Below, piece by piece: positions 21,296-30,104 of a DNA stretch of 64,000 nt (its first letter is position 1; each line of letters starts with the position of its first letter). The notes beneath the pieces were generated by a model. The model was given only the letters and a program-made list of their open reading frames with translations, was not told where the DNA came from and ran no database searches. The translations under genes and the position numbers were made by a program. The stretch is from NCBI GenBank assembly GCA_937125225.1, contig CAKZLE010000020.1:310001-374000 (forward strand), given 5' to 3'. Source of the stretch: an uncultured Spirochaetia bacterium. GTDB taxonomy: Bacteria; Spirochaetota; Spirochaetia; CAKZLE01.

Positions 21296-23182
21296 ATGTC
21301 GATAAAAAAAATATCATTCTTGATTGTTGGAATACTGATTATTTTCGCATTCGTTGGTTGTAAGACTGCACCTGTGACAGAGGAAATTCCTGTCAATGAG
21401 AGTGTGGTTGAAGAGAAGGTAGAACAAGCTCCTGCGGTAAAATCTGCAGAGAAATCTATGATGAAAGAGGATATACATGTGAAGATCATTGAGACTAGCG
21501 ATGTCCATGGAAGTCTATTTCCCTATGATTTTATCAATGATAAAGAAACAAAGACCTCGCTAGCACAGGTGTATTCATATGTAGAAGAACAAAGAGCGGA
21601 TGAAAATCAATCTGTAGTGCTTCTAGATAATGGTGATATTCTTCAGGGACAACCGATAGTCTACTATTATAATTTTGAGAATACCACAGATGAGCATATT
21701 ATCGCTTCCGTGATGAATGCTATGGAGTATGATGCAGGAACAGTGGGAAATCATGATGTTGAGGCAGGACCTGCGGTCTATCTCAAGGTAGCGAAAGAAT
21801 GTGATTTTCCCTGGTTGGCTGCAAATGCAGTTAGTGAAAAGACTGGAAAGAATGTGGTTACCCCCTATACGGTGATTGAACGAGAAGGCTTGAAGATTGC
21901 CGTACTTGGAATGATCACTCCCGGGATTCCGAATTGGCTTCCAGAGAACCTTTATGAGGGAATATTCTTTGAAGACATGATTGATACAGCACAAAAATGG
22001 GTTCCTATTATCCTGTCAAAAGAAAAACCAGATGTTCTCGTTGGATTATTCCATTCTGGTGTAGATTTTGAATATGGTGGAAGAACAGCTGATGAAAAAT
22101 ATCTAGAGAATGCAAGCCTTCTTGTAGCAGAACAGGTTCCGGGCTTTGACATTATCTTTACCGGACATGATCATCAGGATACCAATATGATCGTGAAGAA
22201 TCCAGATGGTGAGGATGTGTATGTACTTGGTGCACTTAATGCAGCAAGGTCAGTTGCTGTAGCAGATATCGATTTTGCATGGGACACTGAGAAAGGTGCC
22301 TATGGGGTAAAAGCAATCAATGGTTCTACAGTCATGATGGAAGATTATCCTGCAAGTGAAGTTGCAATAAACACTTTCAAATATGCTATGGATGAGGTAA
22401 AAGAATGGGTTTCTAGACCTATTGGAACCATAACAGAGACCATATCTACACCTGAGGCTATGTTCGGAGATTCAAAGTTCGTTGATTTGATTCATACTTT
22501 ACAGCTAGATCTCACTGATGCAGATGTATCTTTCGCGGCTCCATTGTCTTTATTTGCCTCGATAGAAGAGGGACAGGTTTATGTACGTGATATGTTCAAC
22601 CTCTACAAGTATGAGAATCTGTTGTATACAATGGAACTTACCGGTGCTGAGATCGATGCCTTTTTGGAATATTCTTATATGAATTGGTTCAATCAGATGT
22701 CATCAAGCGATGATCACATCATTAGATTCAAGACTGATGATAATGGAGAACTTATCTTTAATGAGCGTTACAATTCCTATGACACGGTAACTCGGTATTA
22801 TAATTGGGATAGTGCGGCAGGAATCAAGTATACTGTAGACTTGAGAAAGCCTGATGGTGATAAGGTAAATATTAAGACCTTGATCAGAGATGATGGATCA
22901 ACAGAAAAGTTCAATAGGGCTAAGACTTATACAGTAGCGATCAATTCTTATCGTGGAAATGGTGGTGGTGGCCACCTTACTAAGGGGGTAGGACTATCCA
23001 AAGATGAAATTGCTGATAGAACAATTGATTCTACCGTTGCAGATTTGAGATTCTATTTCATAAAACAGTTCGAGAATATGGGAACAGTGGTTCCTTCAGT
23101 AGATATGAACTGGATCGCATCACCGATCGTATGGGCGAAGAAGGCTATGGTACAAGATTATCCATTACTGTTCGGCGAATAG
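21296..23182 (+). CDS. 5'-nucleotidase / metallophosphoesterase lipoprotein
   Basis: 628 residues from ATG 21296, which has AGGAGGAG 7 nt upstream. The lipobox is AFVGC (Cys22). The two-metal site is complete: TSDVHG (Asp69, His71), DNGD (Asp114), GNHD (Asn152, His153), FHSG and GHDH. The C-terminal nucleotidase domain follows. It should be anchored on the outside of the cell or in the periplasm and dephosphorylate nucleotides to nucleosides for uptake. TGGTATACT lies about 30 nt upstream. It arose by tandem duplication with the preceding gene and keeps the activity that copy has lost. Confidence 0.93.
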   Translation: MSIKKISFLIVGILIIFAFVGCKTAPVTEEIPVNESVVEEKVEQAPAVKSAEKSMMKEDIHVKIIETSDVHGSLFPYDFINDKETKTSLAQVYSYVEEQRADENQSVVLLDNGDILQGQPIVYYYNFENTTDEHIIASVMNAMEYDAGTVGNHDVEAGPAVYLKVAKECDFPWLAANAVSEKTGKNVVTPYTVIEREGLKIAVLGMITPGIPNWLPENLYEGIFFEDMIDTAQKWVPIILSKEKPDVLVGLFHSGVDFEYGGRTADEKYLENASLLVAEQVPGFDIIFTGHDHQDTNMIVKNPDGEDVYVLGALNAARSVAVADIDFAWDTEKGAYGVKAINGSTVMMEDYPASEVAINTFKYAMDEVKEWVSRPIGTITETISTPEAMFGDSKFVDLIHTLQLDLTDADVSFAAPLSLFASIEEGQVYVRDMFNLYKYENLLYTMELTGAEIDAFLEYSYMNWFNQMSSSDDHIIRFKTDDNGELIFNERYNSYDTVTRYYNWDSAAGIKYTVDLRKPDGDKVNIKTLIRDDGSTEKFNRAKTYTVAINSYRGNGGGGHLTKGVGLSKDEIADRTIDSTVADLRFYFIKQFENMGTVVPSVDMNWIASPIVWAKKAMVQDYPLLFGE

Positions 23183-23204
23183 ATTTTTAATAGAAATGAT
23201 TCGA

Positions 23205-23232
23205 GAAAGCTGTCCCTTGGGGCAGCTTTCTT
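23205..23232 (+). terminator. Terminator after the nucleotidase gene
   Basis: A 12-bp stem GAAAGCTGTCCC/GGGGCAGCTTTC (23205-23216 with 23219-23230, one G-U pair) with a 2-nt loop. The T tract is weak. Confidence 0.6.
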
Positions 23233-23266
23233 ATGGTATACTGCCAGAAAGACAGGAGTTGTAAGA

Positions 23267-24268
23267 ATGGATAGGATAATACGTTGGGGGATTCTAAGTA
23301 CGGCTAATATTGGGATAGAACATGTTATACCCGCAATACAGAGGGCTTCAGGGTGTGAGGTTTTAGGAATAGCTTCAAGAAAGATCACTGGAGCAGAGGC
23401 TGCAGCAAGAAAATTAGGAATCCCAAGAGCCTATGGGACGTATGAGAGTCTCCTTGATGACCCTGATATTGATGCCGTCTATATACCTCTACCAAACCAT
23501 ATGCATATAGAATGGATGCGAAGATGTCTTGAAGCTGGGAAACATGTCTTATGTGAAAAGCCCTTGGCTCTTAAGGCCCAAGATATTGATGAGATGATTG
23601 CATGGGAAAAGCGTAGCGGCTTAGTTGCCGGTGAGGCCTTTATGGTCCTTCACCATCCAAGATGGAAAAGAGTGAAAGAACTAATCGCACAAGATGAGAT
23701 CGGTAAGATCAAACATGTAGATGGATTTTTCAGTTACTATAATGATGATCCTATGAATATTAGGAATAAGCCTGAGTATGGGGGAGGAAGTACTTATGAT
23801 ATCGGAGTGTATCCAGTAGTGACCTCACGTATGGTTCTCGGAGAAGAGCCCTTGAGAGTTGTAGCGAAAGGGACAATGGATCCTGTGATGGGGATCGATA
23901 CGTTGAGTAGCTTCCTATTGGAATACCCCTCTTGTAGTGCCGCTTTCACCTGTTCGATGCAGATCTCTCCATTTCAGCAGATGCGTTTCTTCGGTGATAA
24001 GGCGATCCTTACCTTGGATACACCGTTTAACACACCCAATGACCGTTCTGTAAATTTAGAAAGGGTAGCAGGAATCTTTCCAGAAGATATCTCTGTAAGG
24101 GAAGAATTCTCTGCCTGTGATCATTATACCCTTCAGGCAGAGGCGTTTAGAAAGAGTATTATAGAGGGTGTTCCCTTTGCAGGTTCTTTAGAACATGCGA
24201 AGAGGAATCAACGTGTGATAGATGCGATCTATCGATCGATCTCAGTCGGTGACTGGGTAGAGGTGTGA
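23267..24268 (+). CDS. Gfo/Idh/MocA family oxidoreductase
   Basis: 333 residues. The N-terminal Rossmann fold (RWGILSTANIGIEHVIPAI) is followed by the signature VLCEKPLAL near residue 100 and the C-terminal alpha/beta domain with GGGSTYDIGVYP. The family covers glucose-fructose oxidoreductase, inositol dehydrogenase and deoxyglucose-type dehydrogenases; the substrate cannot be told. TGGTATACT (-10) lies about 30 nt upstream and CAGGAG before the ATG. A membrane protein gene follows 22 nt downstream and may share the mRNA. Confidence 0.9.
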   Translation: MDRIIRWGILSTANIGIEHVIPAIQRASGCEVLGIASRKITGAEAAARKLGIPRAYGTYESLLDDPDIDAVYIPLPNHMHIEWMRRCLEAGKHVLCEKPLALKAQDIDEMIAWEKRSGLVAGEAFMVLHHPRWKRVKELIAQDEIGKIKHVDGFFSYYNDDPMNIRNKPEYGGGSTYDIGVYPVVTSRMVLGEEPLRVVAKGTMDPVMGIDTLSSFLLEYPSCSAAFTCSMQISPFQQMRFFGDKAILTLDTPFNTPNDRSVNLERVAGIFPEDISVREEFSACDHYTLQAEAFRKSIIEGVPFAGSLEHAKRNQRVIDAIYRSISVGDWVEV

Positions 24269-24290
24269 TGCCAATATGAGAGGTAATGAT

Positions 24291-25271
24291 ATGAAGACAA
24301 AAACAATGACTACGAAGAAGTTCTTGAGCATCTCATTCTTAAGTTATGGGATCCTTCTTCTTCTCACAGGACTTCTCGGTCCAAGACTGGTCGAAGCTTT
24401 TTATCCGTTACCGGTAGATCAGGGACCCAGTTGGTATTTCTGGCAGACTTCTGCTACCGAGGGAATTGTTCGAGCCTCCTATATCATAGGTTACCTTTTT
24501 CATCAGATCATACTCTGGTATCTTCTTGTCAAACGACGAAAACAGGCTACAGGCGTGTCCGCTGGCATTGGATTAGATAATCTACTTATTCTTGGTGTGA
24601 ATGTCGTGTTCGTGCTTCTACACCTCTTACAGACTCACATATGGTATGATGGGCTTGCAAAAGATGTTCCTATCTGGACCTCACAAGGCTCTGTGATAGT
24701 GATGCTGGTCCTTGTTCTCTATATGATGTTACCAATAAGAGGTCTGTTCTTTGGAAAGCGGTTCACCCCACCTGTACATATGATGAGATTCATTCAGAGA
24801 TGGCATGGGATGTTCATCTCCTGGGCGATCGTCTATACCTTCTGGTTCCATCCTATGGAGGGGAACTGGGGTCTTTTATCAGGTTTCCTCTATATGTTCC
24901 TCCTTTTTATCCAGATACAGCTCGTAGGCACAAAGATGCATCTCAATAAGATTTGGATCGTGTTGCTTGAGAGTTTTGTCACTATCCATGGGACTCTGAT
25001 CACCGTCTATAAGCATAATGAGATCTGGCCGATGTTCCTCTTTGGTTTTCTTGCGATGTTCGTATTCACTCAAGCCTATACCTGGAAGATGAGACCGCAG
25101 TATAAATGGTTGATAGTTGTCGTATATGCAGTCTCTGTTCTACTCGTCTATGGAACGATAAGAGGATTTGAGCATATCTATGAGATAACTTTCATACCGG
25201 TAGCTTTGTATGGAGGCGCTGCAGCATTAGTCTTGATAGGATGGATCTGGGATAGGGTAGCCAAGCGTTGA
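24291..25271 (+). CDS. Integral membrane protein of unknown function
   Basis: 326 residues from ATG 24291, which has AGAGG 6 nt upstream; an in-frame ATG at 24276 is less likely. There are about nine hydrophobic segments and a short loop after the first (PLPVDQGPSWYFWQ). Conserved-looking polar or aromatic sites within membrane regions include HLLQTHIWYDG and RWHGMFISWAIVYTFWFHP. I do not recognise the family. The buried His and Trp residues could bind haem or a metal, but this is speculation. It follows an oxidoreductase gene with a short gap. Confidence 0.7.
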   Translation: MKTKTMTTKKFLSISFLSYGILLLLTGLLGPRLVEAFYPLPVDQGPSWYFWQTSATEGIVRASYIIGYLFHQIILWYLLVKRRKQATGVSAGIGLDNLLILGVNVVFVLLHLLQTHIWYDGLAKDVPIWTSQGSVIVMLVLVLYMMLPIRGLFFGKRFTPPVHMMRFIQRWHGMFISWAIVYTFWFHPMEGNWGLLSGFLYMFLLFIQIQLVGTKMHLNKIWIVLLESFVTIHGTLITVYKHNEIWPMFLFGFLAMFVFTQAYTWKMRPQYKWLIVVVYAVSVLLVYGTIRGFEHIYEITFIPVALYGGAAALVLIGWIWDRVAKR

Positions 25272-25497
25272 AGGGACTCTCCGATAAGGAAGTCTAAAAA
25301 GAGTTTCTTTACTCACGTAGTGATAAACTAATTGAATTTTTTTTTGGGAAGAACCTGACGTTCTTTACAGCTTATGAGTTTTTTAGAACGTTTGGTCTTG
25401 TATTCCTGAAAGACTCTAATACCATTTGATTCATTGTCATATGGCAATATCTCATGCTATACTACGGAAAATCCCAATACTACTTTAGAGGTTATCA

Positions 25498-26709
25498 TTG
25501 ATTACACTTGATTTAGCGAGAAGGCCTGCAATCCTTAGTTGGGAAGGTCGATTCAAAGACAGTTCTATAGAGACAAAGTTTTTAACTGGACAGAGTACTC
25601 AGGTCGCCAATAGGATTCGAGTCATATCTGTTCTGACTGGATTGGCCTATCTTAGCGGGATGTACAGTGATCATATAGTCTTGGGAAGCTCAAAGGAATA
25701 CTCGCTGATGGTCCTCGTACGTGGCGTGACCTGTCTATGTGCTCTATTATGCTTCTTAAGCACATACGTAAAGCGACGTGACAGGATAGCCCCAATAGTC
25801 ACCTTCGCCTACTTCATGGCAATCACGGTATCAGAATGCACTGAGCTAGCCCTTCGCCCAGAATTCAGTAATCAGATCATCCCTTTTCTTGTACTCGTTA
25901 TGATCGTCTATTACGTGTTCTTCCCGGTCAGGCTCTCTTTGCAGATCACTGGTGGCATCTGTGCAACAATCCTCTACTCGATCAGCCTCTCTTTAGGGGC
26001 TGCTGACATGAGCGTATACCTCTTGGTGAATGTGGTTTTTCTGCTGGTGAACCTGCTAGGGATATATGTGGCCTATACGATGAATGTAGCCGCACGGAGG
26101 GAGTATCATACGAAGTTAGAACTCCTAGAGACCAATGACCGGCTGAAAATTGAGATTGATGAAAGAAAAAGGGCAAGTGACAAGTTGACCGAGATGGCAA
26201 CTATCGATGAACTTACACAGATCTATAATAGAAGAAACTTTATAAATCTAGCAAAGATCGAGATGGAGAGAGCCCGAGATCTTGAATTGGAGGTGAGTCT
26301 CCTATTTATGGATATTGACTACTTCAAAAGGATAAATGATACCTATGGGCATAGTATGGGAGATGTCGTTCTCCAGAGATTATCTGCAGTGATAGGAAGC
26401 TCTATCAGAGAGGTTGATATCTTCGGGCGGTTCGGAGGTGAGGAGTTTGCCATACTGCTTCCCGGTTGTAGTCTTGAGCATGCAGAGGCTAAGGCTCAGC
26501 AAATATGTGAGTTAGTGTCTTCACTGAATTTCGCTGTCGATAAACCCGAATCTCCAGTTGGAGCTTTCAGTACGACCATCAGTATCGGAGTCGCTGCTTG
26601 TGTACCGAAGATCTGTGATGACTTTGAATCGATCATGCATCAAGCAGATACTGCCCTTTATCAGGCAAAAGAGGAAGGACGTAACCGGGTAGTCCTCAAG
26701 AGGATCTAA
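25498..26709 (+). CDS. Membrane-bound diguanylate cyclase
   Basis: 403 residues from a TTG start with GAGG about 7 nt upstream. The N-terminal half has about six membrane helices (residues 40-195) forming an unnamed sensor region. A short coiled coil (EYHTKLELLETNDRLKIEIDERKR) leads into a GGDEF domain with an active GGEEF motif. The RxxD inhibitory site (REVD) lies five residues before it, so product feedback is likely. It should make cyclic di-GMP in response to an unknown signal. TGCTATACT lies about 40 nt upstream. Confidence 0.92.
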   Translation: MITLDLARRPAILSWEGRFKDSSIETKFLTGQSTQVANRIRVISVLTGLAYLSGMYSDHIVLGSSKEYSLMVLVRGVTCLCALLCFLSTYVKRRDRIAPIVTFAYFMAITVSECTELALRPEFSNQIIPFLVLVMIVYYVFFPVRLSLQITGGICATILYSISLSLGAADMSVYLLVNVVFLLVNLLGIYVAYTMNVAARREYHTKLELLETNDRLKIEIDERKRASDKLTEMATIDELTQIYNRRNFINLAKIEMERARDLELEVSLLFMDIDYFKRINDTYGHSMGDVVLQRLSAVIGSSIREVDIFGRFGGEEFAILLPGCSLEHAEAKAQQICELVSSLNFAVDKPESPVGAFSTTISIGVAACVPKICDDFESIMHQADTALYQAKEEGRNRVVLKRI

Positions 26710-26786
26710 AAGCTCATCTCATTGCCTGCCGCTTAAGCGGACTCTAGCTTATTGTTCATGTTTAGAGGTATAATTCCGAATAATTA

Positions 26787-27533
26787 ATGAATAATAGGAT
26801 AAGATCAACTATGAAAGAAGATAGACTCAATGTTTGGGACCCCGCAATTCTTAAGAGAGGTGATGTGGTCTTTACCTACCTCCTGAGACTCTTATTCATA
26901 GTGGCCTTCATCATCAGTGTCGTTCGGGGGAACTGGTCGCTCGTGGCTGTCTCAATAGCATCTCTCGCACTGACCTTCATACCCTCTATTCTGGCACACA
27001 GCATCCACGTGAGTCTTCCTGCCTCTTTTCAGATCGTCCTGCTCATCTTCATATTCGGGGCCCAGTTTCTGGGTGAGATATTTGACTTCTATGAACGATT
27101 CTGGTGGTGGGACCTCGTACTTCATGGGTGGTCAGGGATCCTTCTTGGGACTATAGGTTTCTTACTGGTATTTATACTCAATGAGGCCTCAGGGGTGAGG
27201 ATCGTGATGTCTCCCTTCTTCGTAGCGTTCTTCGCCTTGTGCTTTGCTGTCACCTGTGGTGTTGTCTGGGAAGTGTTCGAATATTTGATGGATGTGATCT
27301 TCGGTACCAATATGCAGAAGTCTGGGCTCCATGATACGATGGGAGACCTTATCATCGATTCAGCTGGAGCCCTCATCGTAGCGATCAATGGTTACTTCTC
27401 GCTCAAAGATAACAGGATGAGTAGAATGCAAGAGGCAATAACTGAATTCATGACGAGGAATCCAGCTCTAGAGAAGCGTATAGATGACCAACTTTCGGTT
27501 GGAAAGCGGAGAAAGGATCAAAAGAACATCTGA
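26787..27533 (+). CDS. DUF2238 (YjdF-like) membrane protein
   Basis: 248 residues with about six membrane helices and a charged C-terminal tail. Polar motifs inside membrane segments fit DUF2238/YjdF: FYERFWWWDLVLHGWSGIL, WEVFEYLMD and GLHDTMGDLIID. The function of the family is unknown to me. A -10 box TATAAT (26769-26774) lies 12 nt before ATG 26787. ATG 26811 (MKEDRLN) with AGGATAAG upstream is an alternative start. Confidence 0.75.
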   Translation: MNNRIRSTMKEDRLNVWDPAILKRGDVVFTYLLRLLFIVAFIISVVRGNWSLVAVSIASLALTFIPSILAHSIHVSLPASFQIVLLIFIFGAQFLGEIFDFYERFWWWDLVLHGWSGILLGTIGFLLVFILNEASGVRIVMSPFFVAFFALCFAVTCGVVWEVFEYLMDVIFGTNMQKSGLHDTMGDLIIDSAGALIVAINGYFSLKDNRMSRMQEAITEFMTRNPALEKRIDDQLSVGKRRKDQKNI

Positions 27534-27591
27534 CATGAAGTTAAGTGAGAGTAAAACATGTAAAATCTTACTTAATTTCTTGATTTTATAA

Positions 27592-27620
27592 TTGTACCAC
27601 AATTCATATTGTTTTATGAT
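27592..27620 (+). promoter_or_regulatory. ilvE promoter
   Basis: TTGTAC (27592-27597), a 17-nt spacer and TATGAT (27615-27620), 47 nt before the ilvE ATG. The ATG has AAGGAGAG upstream. Confidence 0.65.
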
Positions 27621-27667
27621 ATGCAGACTGACAACAGTTCATCATAAAAACAAAGGAGAGTATATCT

Positions 27668-28690
27668 ATGTCAAGCAAACTACCTAAATGGGACACTCTG
27701 GGTTTTGATTATATCAAGACTGATAAACGTTATCTTTCCGTCTGGAAAGACGGTTCTTGGGATGATGGGGTCTTAACTGAAGATAACTCTCTTCATATAA
27801 GTGAGGCCTCTACTGCTCTGCATTATGGGCAGCAGTGTTTTGAGGGGTTGAAAGCCTATAGAGGAAAAGATGGTAAGGTCAGACTATTCAGACCTGATAT
27901 GAATGCTCAGAGGATGCAACTCAGCTGTGACCGCCTCTTGATGCCAGAGATTCCTGTAGAGAAGTTCATCGATGCCTGTAAACAGGTCGTAGCAGCTAAT
28001 GAGAGGTGGGTACCTCCCTATGGATCCGGGGCTACTCTTTATGTGAGACCCTTCGTAATTGGGATCGGACATAATATTGGGGTAAAACCCGCACCAGAAT
28101 ACATATTTTCAGTTTTCTGTGTTCCGGTAGGGCCATATTTCAAGGGTGGACTCTCTCCTGTGAACTTCACAGTGACAGATATGGATAGAGCTGCACCCCA
28201 TGGAACCGGCCAGGCTAAAGTCGGTGGGAACTATGCGGCCTCAATGTTGCCACATAAGGATGCCGTCGATAGAGGTTTTGCTGATTGTATCTATCTTGAT
28301 CCGGCTACACATATGAACATTGAAGAGGTCGGTGCTGCCAACTTCTTTGGTATTACAGCAGCAAATGAGTTCATCACACCGAAATCACCATCGATCCTGG
28401 CAAGTATCACCAAACGATCTCTCATGGAGATTGCAGAGAATAGTCTTGGGATGAAGGTCATAGAACGTGATGTTCCGGTCACTAGTCTAGAAGATTTCAC
28501 TGAAGCGGGTGCCTGCGGTACAGCTGCGGTGATCACCCCGATCGGTGGGGTAGAGTATAAAGGCGACTTGCATGTATTCTATTCTGAGTCAGAGACTGGA
28601 CCCGTGACACGAAAGCTGTATGATACCCTTTGCGGGATCCAGTTCGGTGATATCGAAGGGCCCGAGGGTTGGATAGAGATCGTAGAATGA
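27668..28690 (+). CDS. ilvE: Branched-chain amino acid aminotransferase
   Basis: 340 residues, fold type IV PLP enzyme. It has the HYGQQCFEGLKAYR start motif, the PLP lysine near residue 184 in GQAKVGGNYAAS, and the signature YLDPATHMNIEEVGAANFF. Length and motifs match the group II (eukaryote-like) branch. It carries out the last step of leucine, isoleucine and valine synthesis or the first step of their breakdown. It stands alone between a sigma-70 type promoter and a strong terminator, with no T-box or leader peptide seen. Confidence 0.96.
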   Translation: MSSKLPKWDTLGFDYIKTDKRYLSVWKDGSWDDGVLTEDNSLHISEASTALHYGQQCFEGLKAYRGKDGKVRLFRPDMNAQRMQLSCDRLLMPEIPVEKFIDACKQVVAANERWVPPYGSGATLYVRPFVIGIGHNIGVKPAPEYIFSVFCVPVGPYFKGGLSPVNFTVTDMDRAAPHGTGQAKVGGNYAASMLPHKDAVDRGFADCIYLDPATHMNIEEVGAANFFGITAANEFITPKSPSILASITKRSLMEIAENSLGMKVIERDVPVTSLEDFTEAGACGTAAVITPIGGVEYKGDLHVFYSESETGPVTRKLYDTLCGIQFGDIEGPEGWIEIVE

Positions 28691-28707
28691 TACTTCGAAG
28701 ATAACTG

Positions 28708-28753
28708 ACCAAATAAAAGGTATTGCTAAAGATCGCAATACCTTTTATTTGGT
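28708..28753. terminator. Strong bidirectional terminator after ilvE
   Basis: A perfect 19-bp stem (28708-28726 with 28735-28753) and an 8-nt loop. The outer part of the stem is A-rich on one side and T-rich on the other, so it can stop transcription from ilvE and from the opposite direction. Confidence 0.85.
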
Positions 28754-28958
28754 GTAGATGATTAGTAGAAGGTCATCATTAAACGTCATTGTGCAGTTAA
28801 GATCAGAAAACTCAGGTTTCGATGTGTTAAGCACCATCTTAGCGAATAGGGAAAGATTGAATATATTCCCCTCTAGGGGCTATCAGAATCTATAAAGAGG
28901 TGAAGACTCTCTTGAAGTGAACTTGAAGGGAATAGATGCTAATAGTGATCTTAGACAA

Positions 28959-29687
28959 TTAGCGTGCTGAAATGATCAAAGGGACGCTAGTCCTCTCAAG
29001 TGGAGTCCTGTCAAATCCACCAAACCAGGTATAGTTCATAAATCCTGCTTCTTGGAGCAGCTCTTCGAGTTCTTTCCTTCTTAGAGGATACAGTTTGACC
29101 ATCTGAGAAGATGAGCTACCACTCATCTTATCGGTTAGGATTGTTGAGAATGCAATTCGATGTTCATCCTCGAGATACTCATATGTTCTGATAAAGCTGA
29201 TGAATTCATTCTCTATCGTTGGTAAAGAGGTTATACCATCATCAAGGATCCTATCATAGTTTATGATCTGAATATGAAGGGGAGCATCTTCTTTCAGGAG
29301 AGTCTTTGCTGACATGAAGAAATCAAGCATCTCACTCTTGTTATCAAGATGTACGAGCGTATTACCGAAACAGCAGATACTGTCAAAGAGTCCAGCTGAG
29401 AGATCCTTTGCGATCTCAAGCATATCCAACTCTATGAATTGAACATGTGCTTTGCTCTTCAATGCTTTAGTACGTGCGAACGAGAGCAACGTCCCATCAA
29501 TATCTAACCCGGTTATTCTCCTACAGTCCTTTGCAAGCTCCAGCGTCAGGGAGCCTGTTGCACATCCGATCTCCAGGATCTCTGCAGCTTCCGGATCCTT
29601 CAGATTACCTAAGACGAACTCCTTCTGTTTAGGTGAGAAGGGGAAGATATGATCATAACGATAGGCGATTGCCTGATAGAAATCCAT
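28959..29687 (-). CDS. Class I SAM-dependent methyltransferase
   Basis: 242 residues from ATG 29687, which has AAGGAGTG upstream. The SAM-binding motif is ILEIGCATGSLTLELA (about residues 38-53), followed by the acidic loop ITGLDIDGTLL and motif IV FDSICCFGNTLVHL. The type is the small-molecule or Methyltransf_25 class; the substrate is unknown. It stands alone and converges with ilvE. The 270 nt on its downstream side hold only the terminator. Confidence 0.88.
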   Translation of the reverse strand: MDFYQAIAYRYDHIFPFSPKQKEFVLGNLKDPEAAEILEIGCATGSLTLELAKDCRRITGLDIDGTLLSFARTKALKSKAHVQFIELDMLEIAKDLSAGLFDSICCFGNTLVHLDNKSEMLDFFMSAKTLLKEDAPLHIQIINYDRILDDGITSLPTIENEFISFIRTYEYLEDEHRIAFSTILTDKMSGSSSSQMVKLYPLRRKELEELLQEAGFMNYTWFGGFDRTPLERTSVPLIISAR

Positions 29688-29693
29688 GTGCAC

Positions 29694-30104
29694 TCCTTGA
29701 AGATTCGGGCAGGGTAAGATCTTATGTACTCTTCCCCTGTATTCTCCTGGTAAAAGTATAGAACTTAGAGACGTACTTGTTAAGGAACATAGGTCATATA
29801 AAGATCAAATACCTGCGGTTGTTGCAAAGACGATGGCCGAGATTCGGAGGAGGGTACTCGATATCTTGCCTTGTACACTTATCAATGTATTGTATAGGTA
29901 TTCATCCTCTAAGTATCAGTAATTTATGATAAAAACTTTAAAATCTTTTCATTCAGGTGTATGATTGCATGGTATCGGTTCGGCTTTGTCTTGATGTGAC
30001 GTCGAGTAGCTAGAACAGGAGTTTTGATTCTTTTGAGCCAGGACTATCGAGAAGTGGGAGAACCCTCTTAGTTTAACTTTCAGTTCATGCAGTGCGGAGG
30101 ATTT
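29694..30104. other. Intergenic region of about 400 nt without a recognisable gene
   Basis: It separates two divergent genes and must hold both promoters. AT-rich stretches occur near 29930, but no convincing -35/-10 pair, operator or RNA element could be identified. Short open frames here have no ribosome binding site or protein-like composition. Confidence 0.4.

Noticed and set aside
29820-29922. Short open frame of about 29 codons in the intergenic region before the 7TM-DISM gene
   Set aside because: It has no ribosome binding site and no similarity or composition suggesting a real peptide.
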